Shown here: piece by piece, positions 43,260 to 51,288 of the stretch
Position numbering within the stretch: position 1 is the stretch's first letter
Layout of the letters: the number at the start of each line of letters is the position of its first letter
NCBI GenBank assembly: GCA_003605175.1
Contig: QWDA01000013.1
Location: 1 to 64,000 of the forward strand
DNA length: 64,000 bases
Origin: Paracoccaceae bacterium
Lineage (GTDB): Bacteria; Pseudomonadota; Alphaproteobacteria; Rhodobacterales; Rhodobacteraceae
Direction: 5' to 3'
Translations under genes and position numbers: made by a program
The notes under the pieces: generated by a model
What the model saw: the letters and a program-made list of their open reading frames with translations, nothing else
What the model was told of the DNA's origin: nothing
Databases searched by the model: none

Positions 43260-44099
43260 TCAATCGCGGCCGGACGACGCGGGCGCGTCGCCGGTGGGGT
43301 GTTCGACGGTGCCGAGCGCGTCGGCGAGGCGTTGTGCGGCGCTGCCGGGACGGAGCGGTTTCGGCTGGCTCTCGGCCGGGGCCCAGCCAGCGAGGTAGAT
43401 CATCTCGAGCGTGGCGGCGATGCGGCCGCCTTCGGCTGGAAAATGCCTGGCATAGAGCCTGTCGGCGAGGTCGAACACCGCGCGGGGCACCGGCCTTCGG
43501 TCGCGCAGGGCGAGCGCGTTGCCCTCGCCCATGGCACGGAGGTCGCGCATCAGGTGGCGGGCCGAGGCGTAGGTGACCGTCGTGGTCACGGCATCGGCCA
43601 CCGGCAGCGCGAAACCGGCGCGTTGGAGGAGCCCGCCCAGGTCGCGGATTTCGGCCATCGGGGCCACGCGGGGGGCGATGCCGCCCCGCAGACGGGATTC
43701 CGCCTCGGCCAGCACGGAGCGCAATTCGTTGAGCGTTCCCCCTCCCGGCAAGACGCCGAGGAACAAGCCGTCGGGCCTGAGCGCGCGGCGGCACTGTACC
43801 AGCTGGCCCACCGGATCCTCGGCCCAGTGCAACGCCATGGCATGTATGATAAGATCATAGCTGCCGGGCTCGAGTGCGAGCAGGTCTTCGTCGCCGGTGA
43901 TATGGGCGTCGGGGAAGGCGGGGCGCCAGATTTCAGGGAACGGCGTCACCACCGCGCGCGCGGTTAACGGTTTGTTAACCGCCCGCAGCCTCTCCTCGAT
44001 TTCGTCCCGTGCCGCAGCGTGGAAGTCCAGCGCCGGACCCGGCCGGACCCTGGCGCGGTTTGCCAGGAGCCGGGGACGATCTGTGTGCTTCTGAGTCAT
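43260..44099 (-). CDS. Putative SAM-dependent methyltransferase (BioC/NDUFAF5-like)
   Basis: A 279-residue protein with the second half of a class I methyltransferase fold: YDLIIHAMALHWAEDPVGQLVQCRRALRPDGLFLGVLPGGGTLNELR, as in BioC and the mitochondrial NDUFAF5 group. The usual glycine-rich motif I is missing; the expected place reads ARAVVTPFPEIWRPAF. This appears normal for the Rhodobacterales group, so it is not clearly a truncation. SAM binding is therefore uncertain. A CtrA-type site lies within its first 50 codons and faces comF. Confidence 0.75.
   Translation of the reverse strand: MTQKHTDRPRLLANRARVRPGPALDFHAAARDEIEERLRAVNKPLTARAVVTPFPEIWRPAFPDAHITGDEDLLALEPGSYDLIIHAMALHWAEDPVGQLVQCRRALRPDGLFLGVLPGGGTLNELRSVLAEAESRLRGGIAPRVAPMAEIRDLGGLLQRAGFALPVADAVTTTVTYASARHLMRDLRAMGEGNALALRDRRPVPRAVFDLADRLYARHFPAEGGRIAATLEMIYLAGWAPAESQPKPLRPGSAAQRLADALGTVEHPTGDAPASSGRD
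43964..43980. promoter_or_regulatory. CtrA-type binding site upstream of comF
   Basis: TTAA (43964-43967), seven bases, then TTAACC (43975-43980) matches the CtrA consensus TTAA-N7-TTAAC exactly. It sits in a 9-bp inverted repeat (43960-43982) inside the 5' coding part of the methyltransferase gene, about 145 bp before the comF start. Such AT-rich words are rare in this GC-rich window. Confidence 0.6.
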
Positions 44100-44122
44100 G
44101 GCGCGAACCTAGGAGCCCGAGG

Positions 44123-44845
44123 ATGCAATTGCAAAAGGCGTTGACCGCCCTGTTTCCGGGGCAATGCGTTTCCTGCGGTGAACTGGTCGAGGGGACCCAT
44201 GCCTTGTGCGGCGCCTGCTGGGCCGAGACGCCGTTCATCGCCGGGCTGGTCTGCGACCAGTGCGGCGTGCCGATGATCGGGGAGGCCGGCGGCGGGCGGC
44301 CGCTCTGCGACGATTGCATGGCGGCGCCCGGGCCGTGGAAGCGCGGGCGGGCGGCACTCAAATATGACGGCCGCGCGCGGGCGATGATCCTCGCGCTCAA
44401 GCACGGCGACCGCACCGATATCGTGCGCCCCGCCGCGCGCTGGATGGCCGAGCGGGTGCCAGAGCTGGGCCTTTCCGATCCGCTCCTAGTGCCGGTGCCG
44501 CTGCACTGGACCCGCCTCCTGCGCCGCCGCTACAACCAGTCGGCGCTCCTGGCGCAGGAAATCGGCCGGCTTGCCGGGCTGAAGGTGCTTCCCGACGGGC
44601 TCGCCCGCCGCCGCCGCACCGGCACCCAGGAGAACCGCAGCCGCGAGGAGCGGATCCGCAACGTCGCGGGCTCGATGATCGCCCATCCGGGGCGGGTGCC
44701 GCAGCTCGAGGGCCGCGAGGTGATCGTGGTCGACGACGTGATGACCTCGGGCGCGACCTTTTCCGAGGCGACCCTGGCGCTTCTGGAGGCAGGGGTCACG
44801 GCGGTCTCGGTGCTGGCACTGGCCCGCGTTGTAAAGGAAGGCTGA
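44123..44845 (+). CDS. comF: ComF-family phosphoribosyltransferase-like protein
   Basis: A 240-residue protein with an N-terminal double zinc ribbon (CVSCGEL, CGACW, CDQCGVP, CDDC) and a C-terminal PRTase domain ending VIVVDDVMTSGATFSEA. ComF takes part in DNA uptake. In Rhodobacter capsulatus it is needed by cells that receive gene transfer agent DNA and is controlled by CtrA. AGGAG precedes the ATG. It is divergent from the methyltransferase gene and followed by grxC after 33 bp. Confidence 0.93.
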   Translation: MQLQKALTALFPGQCVSCGELVEGTHALCGACWAETPFIAGLVCDQCGVPMIGEAGGGRPLCDDCMAAPGPWKRGRAALKYDGRARAMILALKHGDRTDIVRPAARWMAERVPELGLSDPLLVPVPLHWTRLLRRRYNQSALLAQEIGRLAGLKVLPDGLARRRRTGTQENRSREERIRNVAGSMIAHPGRVPQLEGREVIVVDDVMTSGATFSEATLALLEAGVTAVSVLALARVVKEG

Positions 44846-44878
44846 GCCTCTATATTGGCGGCGGAAAGGTTCCGCACC

Positions 44879-45136
44879 ATGCAAACTGTCGAAATCTATA
44901 CCTCGCCGCTCTGCGGGTTCTGCCACGCGGCCAAGCGGCTCCTGACCGCCAGGGGCGTGAGCTTCGCCGAGATCGACGTGAGCCGCGATCCGGCGCTGCG
45001 CCAGGCGATGATGGCGCGCGCCAATGGCCGCCATACCGTGCCGCAGATCTTCATCGGCGAGGCCCATGTCGGCGGCTGCGACGATCTCTACGCGCTCGAC
45101 CGCGACGGCAAGCTCGACGCGCTCCTGGCCGGCTGA
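44879..45136 (+). CDS. grxC: Glutaredoxin 3
   Basis: An 85-residue class I glutaredoxin. The redox motif is LCGFCHA (CGFC, replacing the usual CPYC), with the cis-proline TVPQIFIG and GGCDDLYAL glutathione-binding segment. It reduces disulfides with glutathione in the cytoplasm. It lies between comF and the nitrilase gene with 2 bp to the latter. Confidence 0.94.
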   Translation: MQTVEIYTSPLCGFCHAAKRLLTARGVSFAEIDVSRDPALRQAMMARANGRHTVPQIFIGEAHVGGCDDLYALDRDGKLDALLAG

Positions 45137-45138
45137 CC

Positions 45139-45978
45139 GTGCGGGTCGCCCTTCTGCAGCTCACCGCGTCCGACGATCCCGCCGAGACGCTGCCACGGAC
45201 GCTGGCGCTGATCGACGCGGCGGCGGCGGGAGGGGCCGTGTTCGCGCTGACGCCCGAGGTGACGAATTGCGTCTCCGCCAGCCGGGCCCGGCAGATGGAG
45301 GTTCTGGCGACCGAGGCGGAGGACGCGACGCTCGCTGCCCTGCGCGAGGCCGCGGCACGGCAGGGCATTCACCTGCTGATCGGGTCGCTGGCGCTGAAGC
45401 AGGACGCGGCGGACAGCGACGGGCGGTTCCTGAACAGGTCGTTCCTGATCCGCCCCGATGGCGGGATCGCGGCGCGCTACGACAAGATCCACATGTTCGA
45501 CGTCGATGTGACCGAAACCGAGACCTACCGCGAATCCGCAGGCTTCCGGCCGGGTGGGCGGGCGGTTGTCGCCGAGGTGGCGGGCACGCCCCTGGGCATG
45601 ACGATCTGCTACGACATCCGCTTTCCCGCGCTCTACCGTGCGCTGGCGCAGGCCGGTGCGCGGATCCTGACCGTGCCGGCGGCGTTTTCGCCGGTGACGG
45701 GGGCGGCGCATTGGGAAAGCCTCCTGCGCGCGCGGGCGATCGAGAACGGCGCCTTCGTGCTGGCCCCGGCGCAGTGCGGGACGCATCCGGCTACGGAGGG
45801 GCGGGCGCGCAAGACCCATGGCCACAGCCTCGCGGTCGGACCCTGGGGCGAGGTGCTGGCGGATGCCGGGACCGAACCGGGCGTCACCTTCGTCGATCTC
45901 GACCTGGGCGCGGTGGCTGAGGCGCGGCGGCGGGTGCCATCGCTGGCCCACGACCGCGCCTTCGAGGCGCCGGCATGA
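45139..45978 (+). CDS. Carbon-nitrogen hydrolase (Nit1-like)
   Basis: A 279-residue nitrilase-superfamily amidase. The catalytic Glu is in ALTPEVTN, Lys in YDKIHMFDV, and Cys in MTICYDIRFPALYR. The Nit1/deaminated-glutathione amidase branch fits the sequence and the grxC neighbour. It starts with GTG at 45139, 2 bp after grxC, and overlaps the marR gene by 4 bp. Confidence 0.91.
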   Translation: MRVALLQLTASDDPAETLPRTLALIDAAAAGGAVFALTPEVTNCVSASRARQMEVLATEAEDATLAALREAAARQGIHLLIGSLALKQDAADSDGRFLNRSFLIRPDGGIAARYDKIHMFDVDVTETETYRESAGFRPGGRAVVAEVAGTPLGMTICYDIRFPALYRALAQAGARILTVPAAFSPVTGAAHWESLLRARAIENGAFVLAPAQCGTHPATEGRARKTHGHSLAVGPWGEVLADAGTEPGVTFVDLDLGAVAEARRRVPSLAHDRAFEAPA

Positions 45979-46433
45979 GCGGCCCGAATGACAGCCTCGC
46001 GGTCGCGCTCTTCAGTGAGATCTTCATGGCCGACCAGCTTGCCCGGTCGCGGCTCTCGAAGGCGCTGCCCTCGGGGATGGAGCTCTCGCATTTCTCGGTG
46101 CTGAACCACCTGGCGCGAGCCGGCGGCGACCGGACGCCGGCGCAACTCGCCCGGGCGTTCCACGTCACGCGGGGCGCGATGACCAACACGCTCGGGAAGC
46201 TCGAATGGGCAGGCTACATCCATATCCGCCCCGACTGGGACGACGCGCGGCAGAAGCTGGTGACGATCAGCCCGGCGGGCCAGGCCGCGCGGCAGGCCGC
46301 CCTGGCGGCGATCACGCCGATCCTGAACGACGTGGTGGCGCGGATCGGACCGGACCGGGTGCGGGCCGCCCTGCCCGTGCTGCGCGAGTTCCGCGCGCAG
46401 TTCGAGAGCGAGTCGAGCACCGACGCGGGATAG
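45975..46433 (+). CDS. MarR-family transcriptional regulator
   Basis: A 152-residue winged-HTH repressor-like protein: LSHFSVLNHLARAGGDRTPAQLARAFHVTRGAMTNTLGKLEWAGYIHIRPDWDDARQKLVTISPAGQ is the DNA-binding core with wing. It is the last gene of comF-grxC-nitrilase-marR by close spacing and overlap. The ligand is unknown. Confidence 0.91.
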   Translation: MSGPNDSLAVALFSEIFMADQLARSRLSKALPSGMELSHFSVLNHLARAGGDRTPAQLARAFHVTRGAMTNTLGKLEWAGYIHIRPDWDDARQKLVTISPAGQAARQAALAAITPILNDVVARIGPDRVRAALPVLREFRAQFESESSTDAG

Positions 46434-46449
46434 CCGCGCCAACCTCCTG

Positions 46450-46788
46450 TCATCTCGTCCCGCCGTCACGCCTCAGGATACGGTTCAGTTCCGGCTCCAG
46501 CCGGCTGACCAGTTCGGGATCCATGTACTCGTAGCGATCCGGGACGTTCAGGCAGGTGATCCGTTTCCCGCGCAGCACGCCGCCGAATTGACGCTTGAGG
46601 CGCGTGAGCTGGCGGCGCTCCATGACCGCGACGAGATCCGCCCAGAGGATCTGCTCGGCGCTCAGGCGTTCGTCCGCATCCGCGCTCAGCCCGGCGAAGT
46701 CTGCCTCGACGCCATCATGGCGCAGTGCCAGATCCGCCGCCGTCGGGCTGCGCTTTCTTGCCTTACCGCAGACGAACAGCACCCTCAC
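46450..46788 (-). CDS. Small low-molecular-weight phosphatase-like protein
   Basis: A 112-residue protein beginning MRVLFVCGKARKRSPTAADL. This resembles the P-loop of low-molecular-weight tyrosine phosphatases (C-x5-R-S), here CGKARKRS, with six residues between Cys and the Arg-Ser pair. The rest (DRYEYMDPELVSRLEPEL) resembles the family tail. It is shorter than true enzymes (about 150 residues), so activity is doubtful. It overlaps the upstream gene by 4 bp. Confidence 0.75.
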   Translation of the reverse strand: MRVLFVCGKARKRSPTAADLALRHDGVEADFAGLSADADERLSAEQILWADLVAVMERRQLTRLKRQFGGVLRGKRITCLNVPDRYEYMDPELVSRLEPELNRILRRDGGTR

Positions 46789-47144
46789 TTCCGGCGAAGC
46801 TCCACCGGATAACGCAGCTCGTTCCAGCCTTCCACGCTGGTCCGCGCCTCGACGAACACTTCCGTCACCCCGTCCGGGATCGCGACGCCCGAGAGAGAAC
46901 GGGTGAAGGGCTGTTCCTGTTCGTGCGGGTGGAGGAGCTTGCGGGTGCCGAGCACGGTCCCATCGGCGGCGACCACGCGCCAGCCGTCGGCATAGTCGTC
47001 CCAGCCGGTATCGCCATGGGAGAGCGTCACGTCGAAGCGCCAGCCGGCGCCGGTCTCCCGAGCGGTGACGGCCTCGATCACCGCCGGATCGGCCAGGGCC
47101 GGGGCCGGGAGCGACAGGGCAAGGGCGAGAAGGGCGCGGCGCAT
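46785..47144 (-). CDS. Small periplasmic protein of unknown function
   Basis: A 119-residue secreted protein with signal MRRALLALALSLPAPALA. The mature part forms a predicted beta-sandwich: WRFDVTLSHGDTGWDDYADGWRVVAADGTVLGTRKLLHPHEQEQPFTRSLSGVAIP. It keeps two His residues in LLHPHEQEQPF. Similar proteins occur in many alphaproteobacteria without assigned function. It is coupled to the phosphatase-like gene. Confidence 0.75.
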   Translation of the reverse strand: MRRALLALALSLPAPALADPAVIEAVTARETGAGWRFDVTLSHGDTGWDDYADGWRVVAADGTVLGTRKLLHPHEQEQPFTRSLSGVAIPDGVTEVFVEARTSVEGWNELRYPVELRRK

Positions 47145-47172
47145 GGGGCGAGCCTAGAGGGCGGACGGCCGG

Positions 47173-47898
47173 TCAGCCACCCGCATCGCGGGCTTGTGAT
47201 CCGCCGGGCCCCTCGAGCATGGTCCGGCGCGAGAGGGAGGCGAATTCTCGGTGCCAGAGCGTCGCCATGGTGGCGCAGGTCGCCGCGATCAGCGCGTAGG
47301 GGCCGAGGATCCAAGTGAGCGCCGCGAGCGCGAAATACATCGCCCGGAGGCCGCGGTTGAAATTGATCGCGGCGCGGATGTTCAGCTCGGCCGCCTGCCG
47401 CGCCAAGCCGGGCGCCTCCGGGGCGCGAGGGTTGTTCGGGACCGCCGACATCACCACCGCGCAATAACCGAAGACCCGGTTCGCCCAGACGAATTTCAGG
47501 AAGCCCGCGGCGAGGAATGCCACCACGAGGAGAAGCTTGAGCTGCCAGACTACGGCCGAGACCTCCGCCTCGCCCAGACCGGCCGCGACCCCTTCGAGCG
47601 GGTCGGTGTTGCCGACGAGCGCGAGCACGCCGCCGATCGCGAGAATGCAGGTCGAGGCGAAGAAGGCGGTGCCCTGGCGGAGGCCGTTCAGGATCGTGGC
47701 GTCGTAGATTCGGGGTTCGCGGGTGAGCATCTCGTCCATCCAGCGGCGGCGGTACTCGGCCATGATCCTAGTGACCGAGGGCGGGCCGAACGGCGCGCGG
47801 TCGATCCAGAGGCCGATTCCGGCCCAGCCGCAGAGCAGCAGGGCGAGCGCCACCAGGTCTGCGGCGCCGAGGGCGGAAAAGGGATCGGGAAGCGTCAT
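47173..47898 (-). CDS. DUF599 family membrane protein
   Basis: A 241-residue inner-membrane protein with four hydrophobic helices (near 14-30, 75-95, 120-140 and 190-215). Typical family segments are YRRRWMDEMLTREPRIYDATILNGLRQGTAFFASTCILAIGG and NFNRGLRAMYFALAALTWILGP. Function unknown. It is divergent from glcD with an 87-bp gap. Confidence 0.87.
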   Translation of the reverse strand: MTLPDPFSALGAADLVALALLLCGWAGIGLWIDRAPFGPPSVTRIMAEYRRRWMDEMLTREPRIYDATILNGLRQGTAFFASTCILAIGGVLALVGNTDPLEGVAAGLGEAEVSAVVWQLKLLLVVAFLAAGFLKFVWANRVFGYCAVVMSAVPNNPRAPEAPGLARQAAELNIRAAINFNRGLRAMYFALAALTWILGPYALIAATCATMATLWHREFASLSRRTMLEGPGGSQARDAGG

Positions 47899-47985
47899 GG
47901 GCGGAGCCTAGAGCCGGGGGCTTGCGCTTGCCACCGGGAAAGCATCGGCACTATGGTTTTCGCGTGTTCCAGGGAGGAACCCCGC

Positions 47986-49437
47986 ATGGACATGCCCCTG
48001 CCCGACCCGGCGATCCTGGCCCGGAAGGCGCGGATCGTCGCGCGGCTGCAATCGGTTCTGCCACCGGAAGCGGTGATCCACGACCCGGCCGAGACCCGGG
48101 CCTATGAATGCGACGGGCTGACCGCCTATCGCTGCCCGCCGCTCTGCGCGATCCTGCCGGCGTCGACCGAGGAGGTCGCGGCGGCGCTCAGGATCTGCCA
48201 CGAGGAGCGGGTGCCGGTGGTGCCGCGCGGTTCGGGCACCTCGCTGGCGGGCGGCGCGCTGCCGACGGCGGATTCGGTGATCCTGGGGGTGGCGCGGCTC
48301 AATGCGGTGCTGGAGGCCGATTACGCGAACCGGGTGATCCGGGTACAGACCGGCCGCACCAACCTGTCGGTCACCTGCGCGGTGGAGGGCGACGATTTCT
48401 TCTACGCGCCCGACCCGTCCTCGCAGCTCGCCTGCGCCATCGCAGGCAATATCGCGATGAACTCGGGCGGGGCGCATTGCCTGAAATACGGGGTCACGAC
48501 GAACAACCTCCTCGGCGTCACCATGGTGATGATGGACGGGACGGTGGTGGAGATCGGCGGCGCGCATCTGGACGCGGGAGGCTACGACCTCCTGGGCGTG
48601 ATCTGCGGGTCGGAAGGCCAGCTCGGCGTGGTGACCGAGGCGACACTGCGGATCCTGCGCAAGCCCGAGGGGGCGCGGCCGGTGCTGATGGGCTTCGGCT
48701 CGGCCGAGATCGCCGGGGCCTGCGTGGCCGACATCATCAAGGCGGGCGTGCTGCCGGTGGCGATCGAGTACATGGACCGGCTCTGCATCGAGGTCACCGA
48801 CGAGTTCTCGGGCGCGGGCTATCCCGATTGCGAGGCCTTGCTGATCGTCGAGGTGGAGGGCGCGCCGGCCGAGATCGACGAGCAGCTCGGGCTGATCACC
48901 GAGATCGCGCGGCGGCACGATCCGGTGGCGCTCCGGGAGGCGCAGGACGAGGACGAGGCGAAGCGGATCTGGGCCGGGCGCAAGGCGGCGTTCGGCGCGG
49001 TGGGGCGGATCAACGATTACATGTGCCTCGACGGGACGATCCCGGTCTCGGCCCTGCCCCATGTGCTGCGGCGGATCGGCGAGCTGTCGGAGGAATACGG
49101 GCTGCAGGTCGGCAACGTTTTCCATGCGGGCGACGGCAACATGCACCCCCTGATCCTGTTCGACGCGAACGCGCCGGGTGACCTGGAGAAAGCCGAGGCG
49201 ATGGGCGCCGACATCCTGAGGCTCTGCGTCGAGGTGGGCGGCTGCCTGACCGGCGAGCATGGCGTGGGCATCGAAAAGCGCGACCTGATGCTGGTGCAGT
49301 ACACACCGGCGGATCTGGAGGCGCAGATGGCGGTGAAGGACGTGTTCGACCCGGACTGGCTTTTGAACCCGGCAAAGGTGTTCCCGCTGGCGGTCTCGGA
49401 GGCGCGGCGGCGCGGCGCGGCGCGGGCGGCGGCGTGA
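47986..49437 (+). CDS. glcD: Glycolate oxidase subunit GlcD
   Basis: A 483-residue FAD-linked oxidase that, with GlcE and GlcF, oxidises glycolate to glyoxylate. The FAD-binding type 4 domain shows VVPRGSGTSLAGGALPTADSVIL and NIAMNSGGAHCLKYGVTTNNLLG. The C-terminal domain has GNVFHAGDGNMHPLILFD and GCLTGEHGVGIEKRD. The ATG at 47986 has GGGAGGAAC upstream. A hairpin plus repeat motif separates it from glcE. Confidence 0.96.
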   Translation: MDMPLPDPAILARKARIVARLQSVLPPEAVIHDPAETRAYECDGLTAYRCPPLCAILPASTEEVAAALRICHEERVPVVPRGSGTSLAGGALPTADSVILGVARLNAVLEADYANRVIRVQTGRTNLSVTCAVEGDDFFYAPDPSSQLACAIAGNIAMNSGGAHCLKYGVTTNNLLGVTMVMMDGTVVEIGGAHLDAGGYDLLGVICGSEGQLGVVTEATLRILRKPEGARPVLMGFGSAEIAGACVADIIKAGVLPVAIEYMDRLCIEVTDEFSGAGYPDCEALLIVEVEGAPAEIDEQLGLITEIARRHDPVALREAQDEDEAKRIWAGRKAAFGAVGRINDYMCLDGTIPVSALPHVLRRIGELSEEYGLQVGNVFHAGDGNMHPLILFDANAPGDLEKAEAMGADILRLCVEVGGCLTGEHGVGIEKRDLMLVQYTPADLEAQMAVKDVFDPDWLLNPAKVFPLAVSEARRRGAARAAA

Positions 49438-49468
49438 GGTGTCGCATGGGCTACGCCCGTTCGTCGCT

Positions 49469-49493
49469 GAAATCGCTCCACCGGAGCGATTTC
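49469..49493. repeat. 11-bp stem hairpin between glcD and glcE
   Basis: GAAATCGCTCC (49469-49479) and GGAGCGATTTC (49483-49493) pair perfectly around ACC. The same core palindrome, with no loop, is at 151-170. It is followed by the CCCCC-GAGAGTA-TTT-GGCCAGATGAAGG motif. Confidence 0.8.
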
Positions 49494-49508
49494 CGGGCGC
49501 TCTTCACC

Positions 49509-49537
49509 CCCCCGAGAGTATTTGCGGCCAGATGAAG
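49509..49537 (+). repeat. GAGTA...GGCCAGATGAAGG intergenic motif, copy 1
   Basis: A run of C residues, AGAGTATTTGC, then GGCCAGATGAAGG. A second copy lies inverted at 52588-52616 after glcF. The glcE start codon (49532) is inside this copy. I recall such motifs as common between genes in Rhodobacterales; their function is unknown to me. Confidence 0.65.
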
Positions 49538-50680
49538 GATGACGTGTTGAACCTGAGGAACGAGAGCGAACTGGCCGAGGCGGTGGCGACAGCGACCGGG
49601 CCGCTCGCGATCCGGGGCGGCGGTACCCGGCCTGTGGGCCGGCCGGTCGAGGGCGCGCCGCTTTCGGTGGCGGGAATCTCGGGGATCGCGCTCTATGAGC
49701 CCGGCGCGCTGACGCTGGTGGCGCGGGCCGGGACGCCCTTGGCCGAGGTGGAGGCGGCGCTTGCGGCGGAGGGGCAGCGGCTGCCCTTCGAGCCGATGGA
49801 TCACCGCACGCTCCTGGGCACGGCGGGTGAACCGACGATCGGCGGCGTGGTGGCGGCGAATGTCTCTGGGCCGCGGCGGATCCAGGCCGGCGCCTGCCGC
49901 GACAGCCTGATCGGCGTGCGCTTCGTCGACGGCAGCGGCACGGTAGTGAAGAATGGCGGGCGGGTGATGAAGAACGTCACCGGCTATGACCTTGTGAAGC
50001 TGATGGCCGGAAGCCGGGGCACGCTGGGCATCCTGACGGAAGTGGCCTTCAAGGTGCTGCCCGAGGCCGAAAGCGCGGCGACGCTGACGCTGGCGGGGCT
50101 CGACACCGGGCGCGCGGTGCAGGCGATGTCGGCCGCGCTGGGCTCGCCCTTCGAGGTGACAGGCGCCGCCCATGGGCCGGACGGCACGCTGATCCGGATC
50201 GAGGGCTTTCCGGACTCGGTGGCCTACCGGGCGGAAAAGCTGGGAACGCTCCTTGCGCCGTTCGGGCCGGCCGAGATCACAACGGACCGCGCGGCCGTGG
50301 AGGCTCTCTGGGCCGGCGTGCGCGATGTGGCCGGGTTCGCCGGGGCGGCGGCGGTCTGGCGGATCTCGGTGCGGCCCGGCGACGCGCCGGGGCTTCTCGC
50401 GGAGCTGGCGGCGCGCTTTGCCTTCGAGACCCGTCTCGATTGGGGCGGCGGGCTGATCTGGCTGGCGGCGGAAGCCGGGGACGGTGCCGCTTTGCATCGT
50501 GCATTGCAGGACGCCGTCGCGCGGATCCGCGGCCACGCCACGCTGGTGAAGGGGCCCGAACCGCTCCGCAGCTCGGTGCCGGTGTTCCAGCCCGAGCCCG
50601 CGCCGCTTGAAAGCCTCTCGCAGCGGTTGCGCAGGAAATTCGACCCGCGTGGCATCCTGAATCCGGGCCTGATGGGATAG
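49532..50680 (+). CDS. glcE: Glycolate oxidase subunit GlcE
   Basis: A 382-residue FAD-binding subunit, related to the N-terminal half of GlcD. It has PLAIRGGGTRPVGRPV and TLLGTAGEPTIGGVVAANVSGPRRIQAGACRDSLIGVRFV, then GGRVMKNVTGYDLVKLMAGSRGTLGILTEV. The C-terminal RRKFDPRGILNPGLMG is typical. The ATG at 49532 lies inside a dispersed repeat; an in-frame GTG at 49544 with AAGGATGAC upstream is an alternative. Confidence 0.94.
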   Translation: MKDDVLNLRNESELAEAVATATGPLAIRGGGTRPVGRPVEGAPLSVAGISGIALYEPGALTLVARAGTPLAEVEAALAAEGQRLPFEPMDHRTLLGTAGEPTIGGVVAANVSGPRRIQAGACRDSLIGVRFVDGSGTVVKNGGRVMKNVTGYDLVKLMAGSRGTLGILTEVAFKVLPEAESAATLTLAGLDTGRAVQAMSAALGSPFEVTGAAHGPDGTLIRIEGFPDSVAYRAEKLGTLLAPFGPAEITTDRAAVEALWAGVRDVAGFAGAAAVWRISVRPGDAPGLLAELAARFAFETRLDWGGGLIWLAAEAGDGAALHRALQDAVARIRGHATLVKGPEPLRSSVPVFQPEPAPLESLSQRLRRKFDPRGILNPGLMG

Positions 50681-50829
50681 CCATGCGTATCTCGTCCGGT
50701 GCCCCCGCGCTTTCCCGACGTCTCGCCGCTCTGCGGGTCTCCCGGCCGCCATGGCGGCATCCGGCACCGCCGGAACGGCGCGGAACAATCGCGCGGTCCA
50801 GCGTACCGGTGCCGCATGAGGCGATCCCG

Positions 50830-51279
50830 ATGACCGGCGAACTCGAAGGCGGCTGCCGCTGCGGTGCGGTCCGCTACCGAATCGTCGGTGAGCCCGTCCT
50901 GGTCTGCGGCTGCTGCTGCACCGATTGCGCGGACGAGACCGGCCAGGCCCTGACGATCTGGGTCGGCATCAAGGGGCCGATGATCGAGTTCCCCTTCGAG
51001 CTGCCGGAGTTCCGGGATTCCAGCGCGATCAGCGAGCGCGGGCGCTGCCGGGACTGCAACACGCCGCTCACCTTCCGCCGGATCCGCGAGGAGGCGAAGG
51101 TCGATCCTTTGTTCTACGTCACCGCCGACAGTCTCGACGACCCGCGCCAGGTGCGGCCGGCCGAGATCGTCTACTACGATCAGCGCCCCTACGGGTTCAA
51201 CGTCACCGCCGACATTCCCCGCCATCCCGGGCCGAGCCCCGATTACGGCTCCGCGAAACGCCACGGCAAACCGAACTGA
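50830..51279 (+). CDS. GFA/CENP-V family zinc protein in the glc operon
   Basis: A 149-residue protein of the formaldehyde-activating-enzyme fold. Zinc ligands are GGCRCGAVRY, LVCGCCCTDCADETG and GRCRDCNTPLTF. It is inserted between glcE (150 bp) and glcF (9 bp), so it is co-transcribed with glycolate oxidase. It could handle a glutathione adduct of glyoxylate or formaldehyde, but that is inference. The ATG at 50830 starts just before the first ligand; upstream in-frame sequence is low complexity. Confidence 0.82.
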   Translation: MTGELEGGCRCGAVRYRIVGEPVLVCGCCCTDCADETGQALTIWVGIKGPMIEFPFELPEFRDSSAISERGRCRDCNTPLTFRRIREEAKVDPLFYVTADSLDDPRQVRPAEIVYYDQRPYGFNVTADIPRHPGPSPDYGSAKRHGKPN

Positions 51280-51288
51280 CATAAACCG

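Noticed and set aside
43260-44099. Methyltransferase gene considered truncated or broken
   Set aside because: The glycine-rich motif I is missing, but the protein has a normal start, full length for what I recall of the Rhodobacterales group, and no frameshift.
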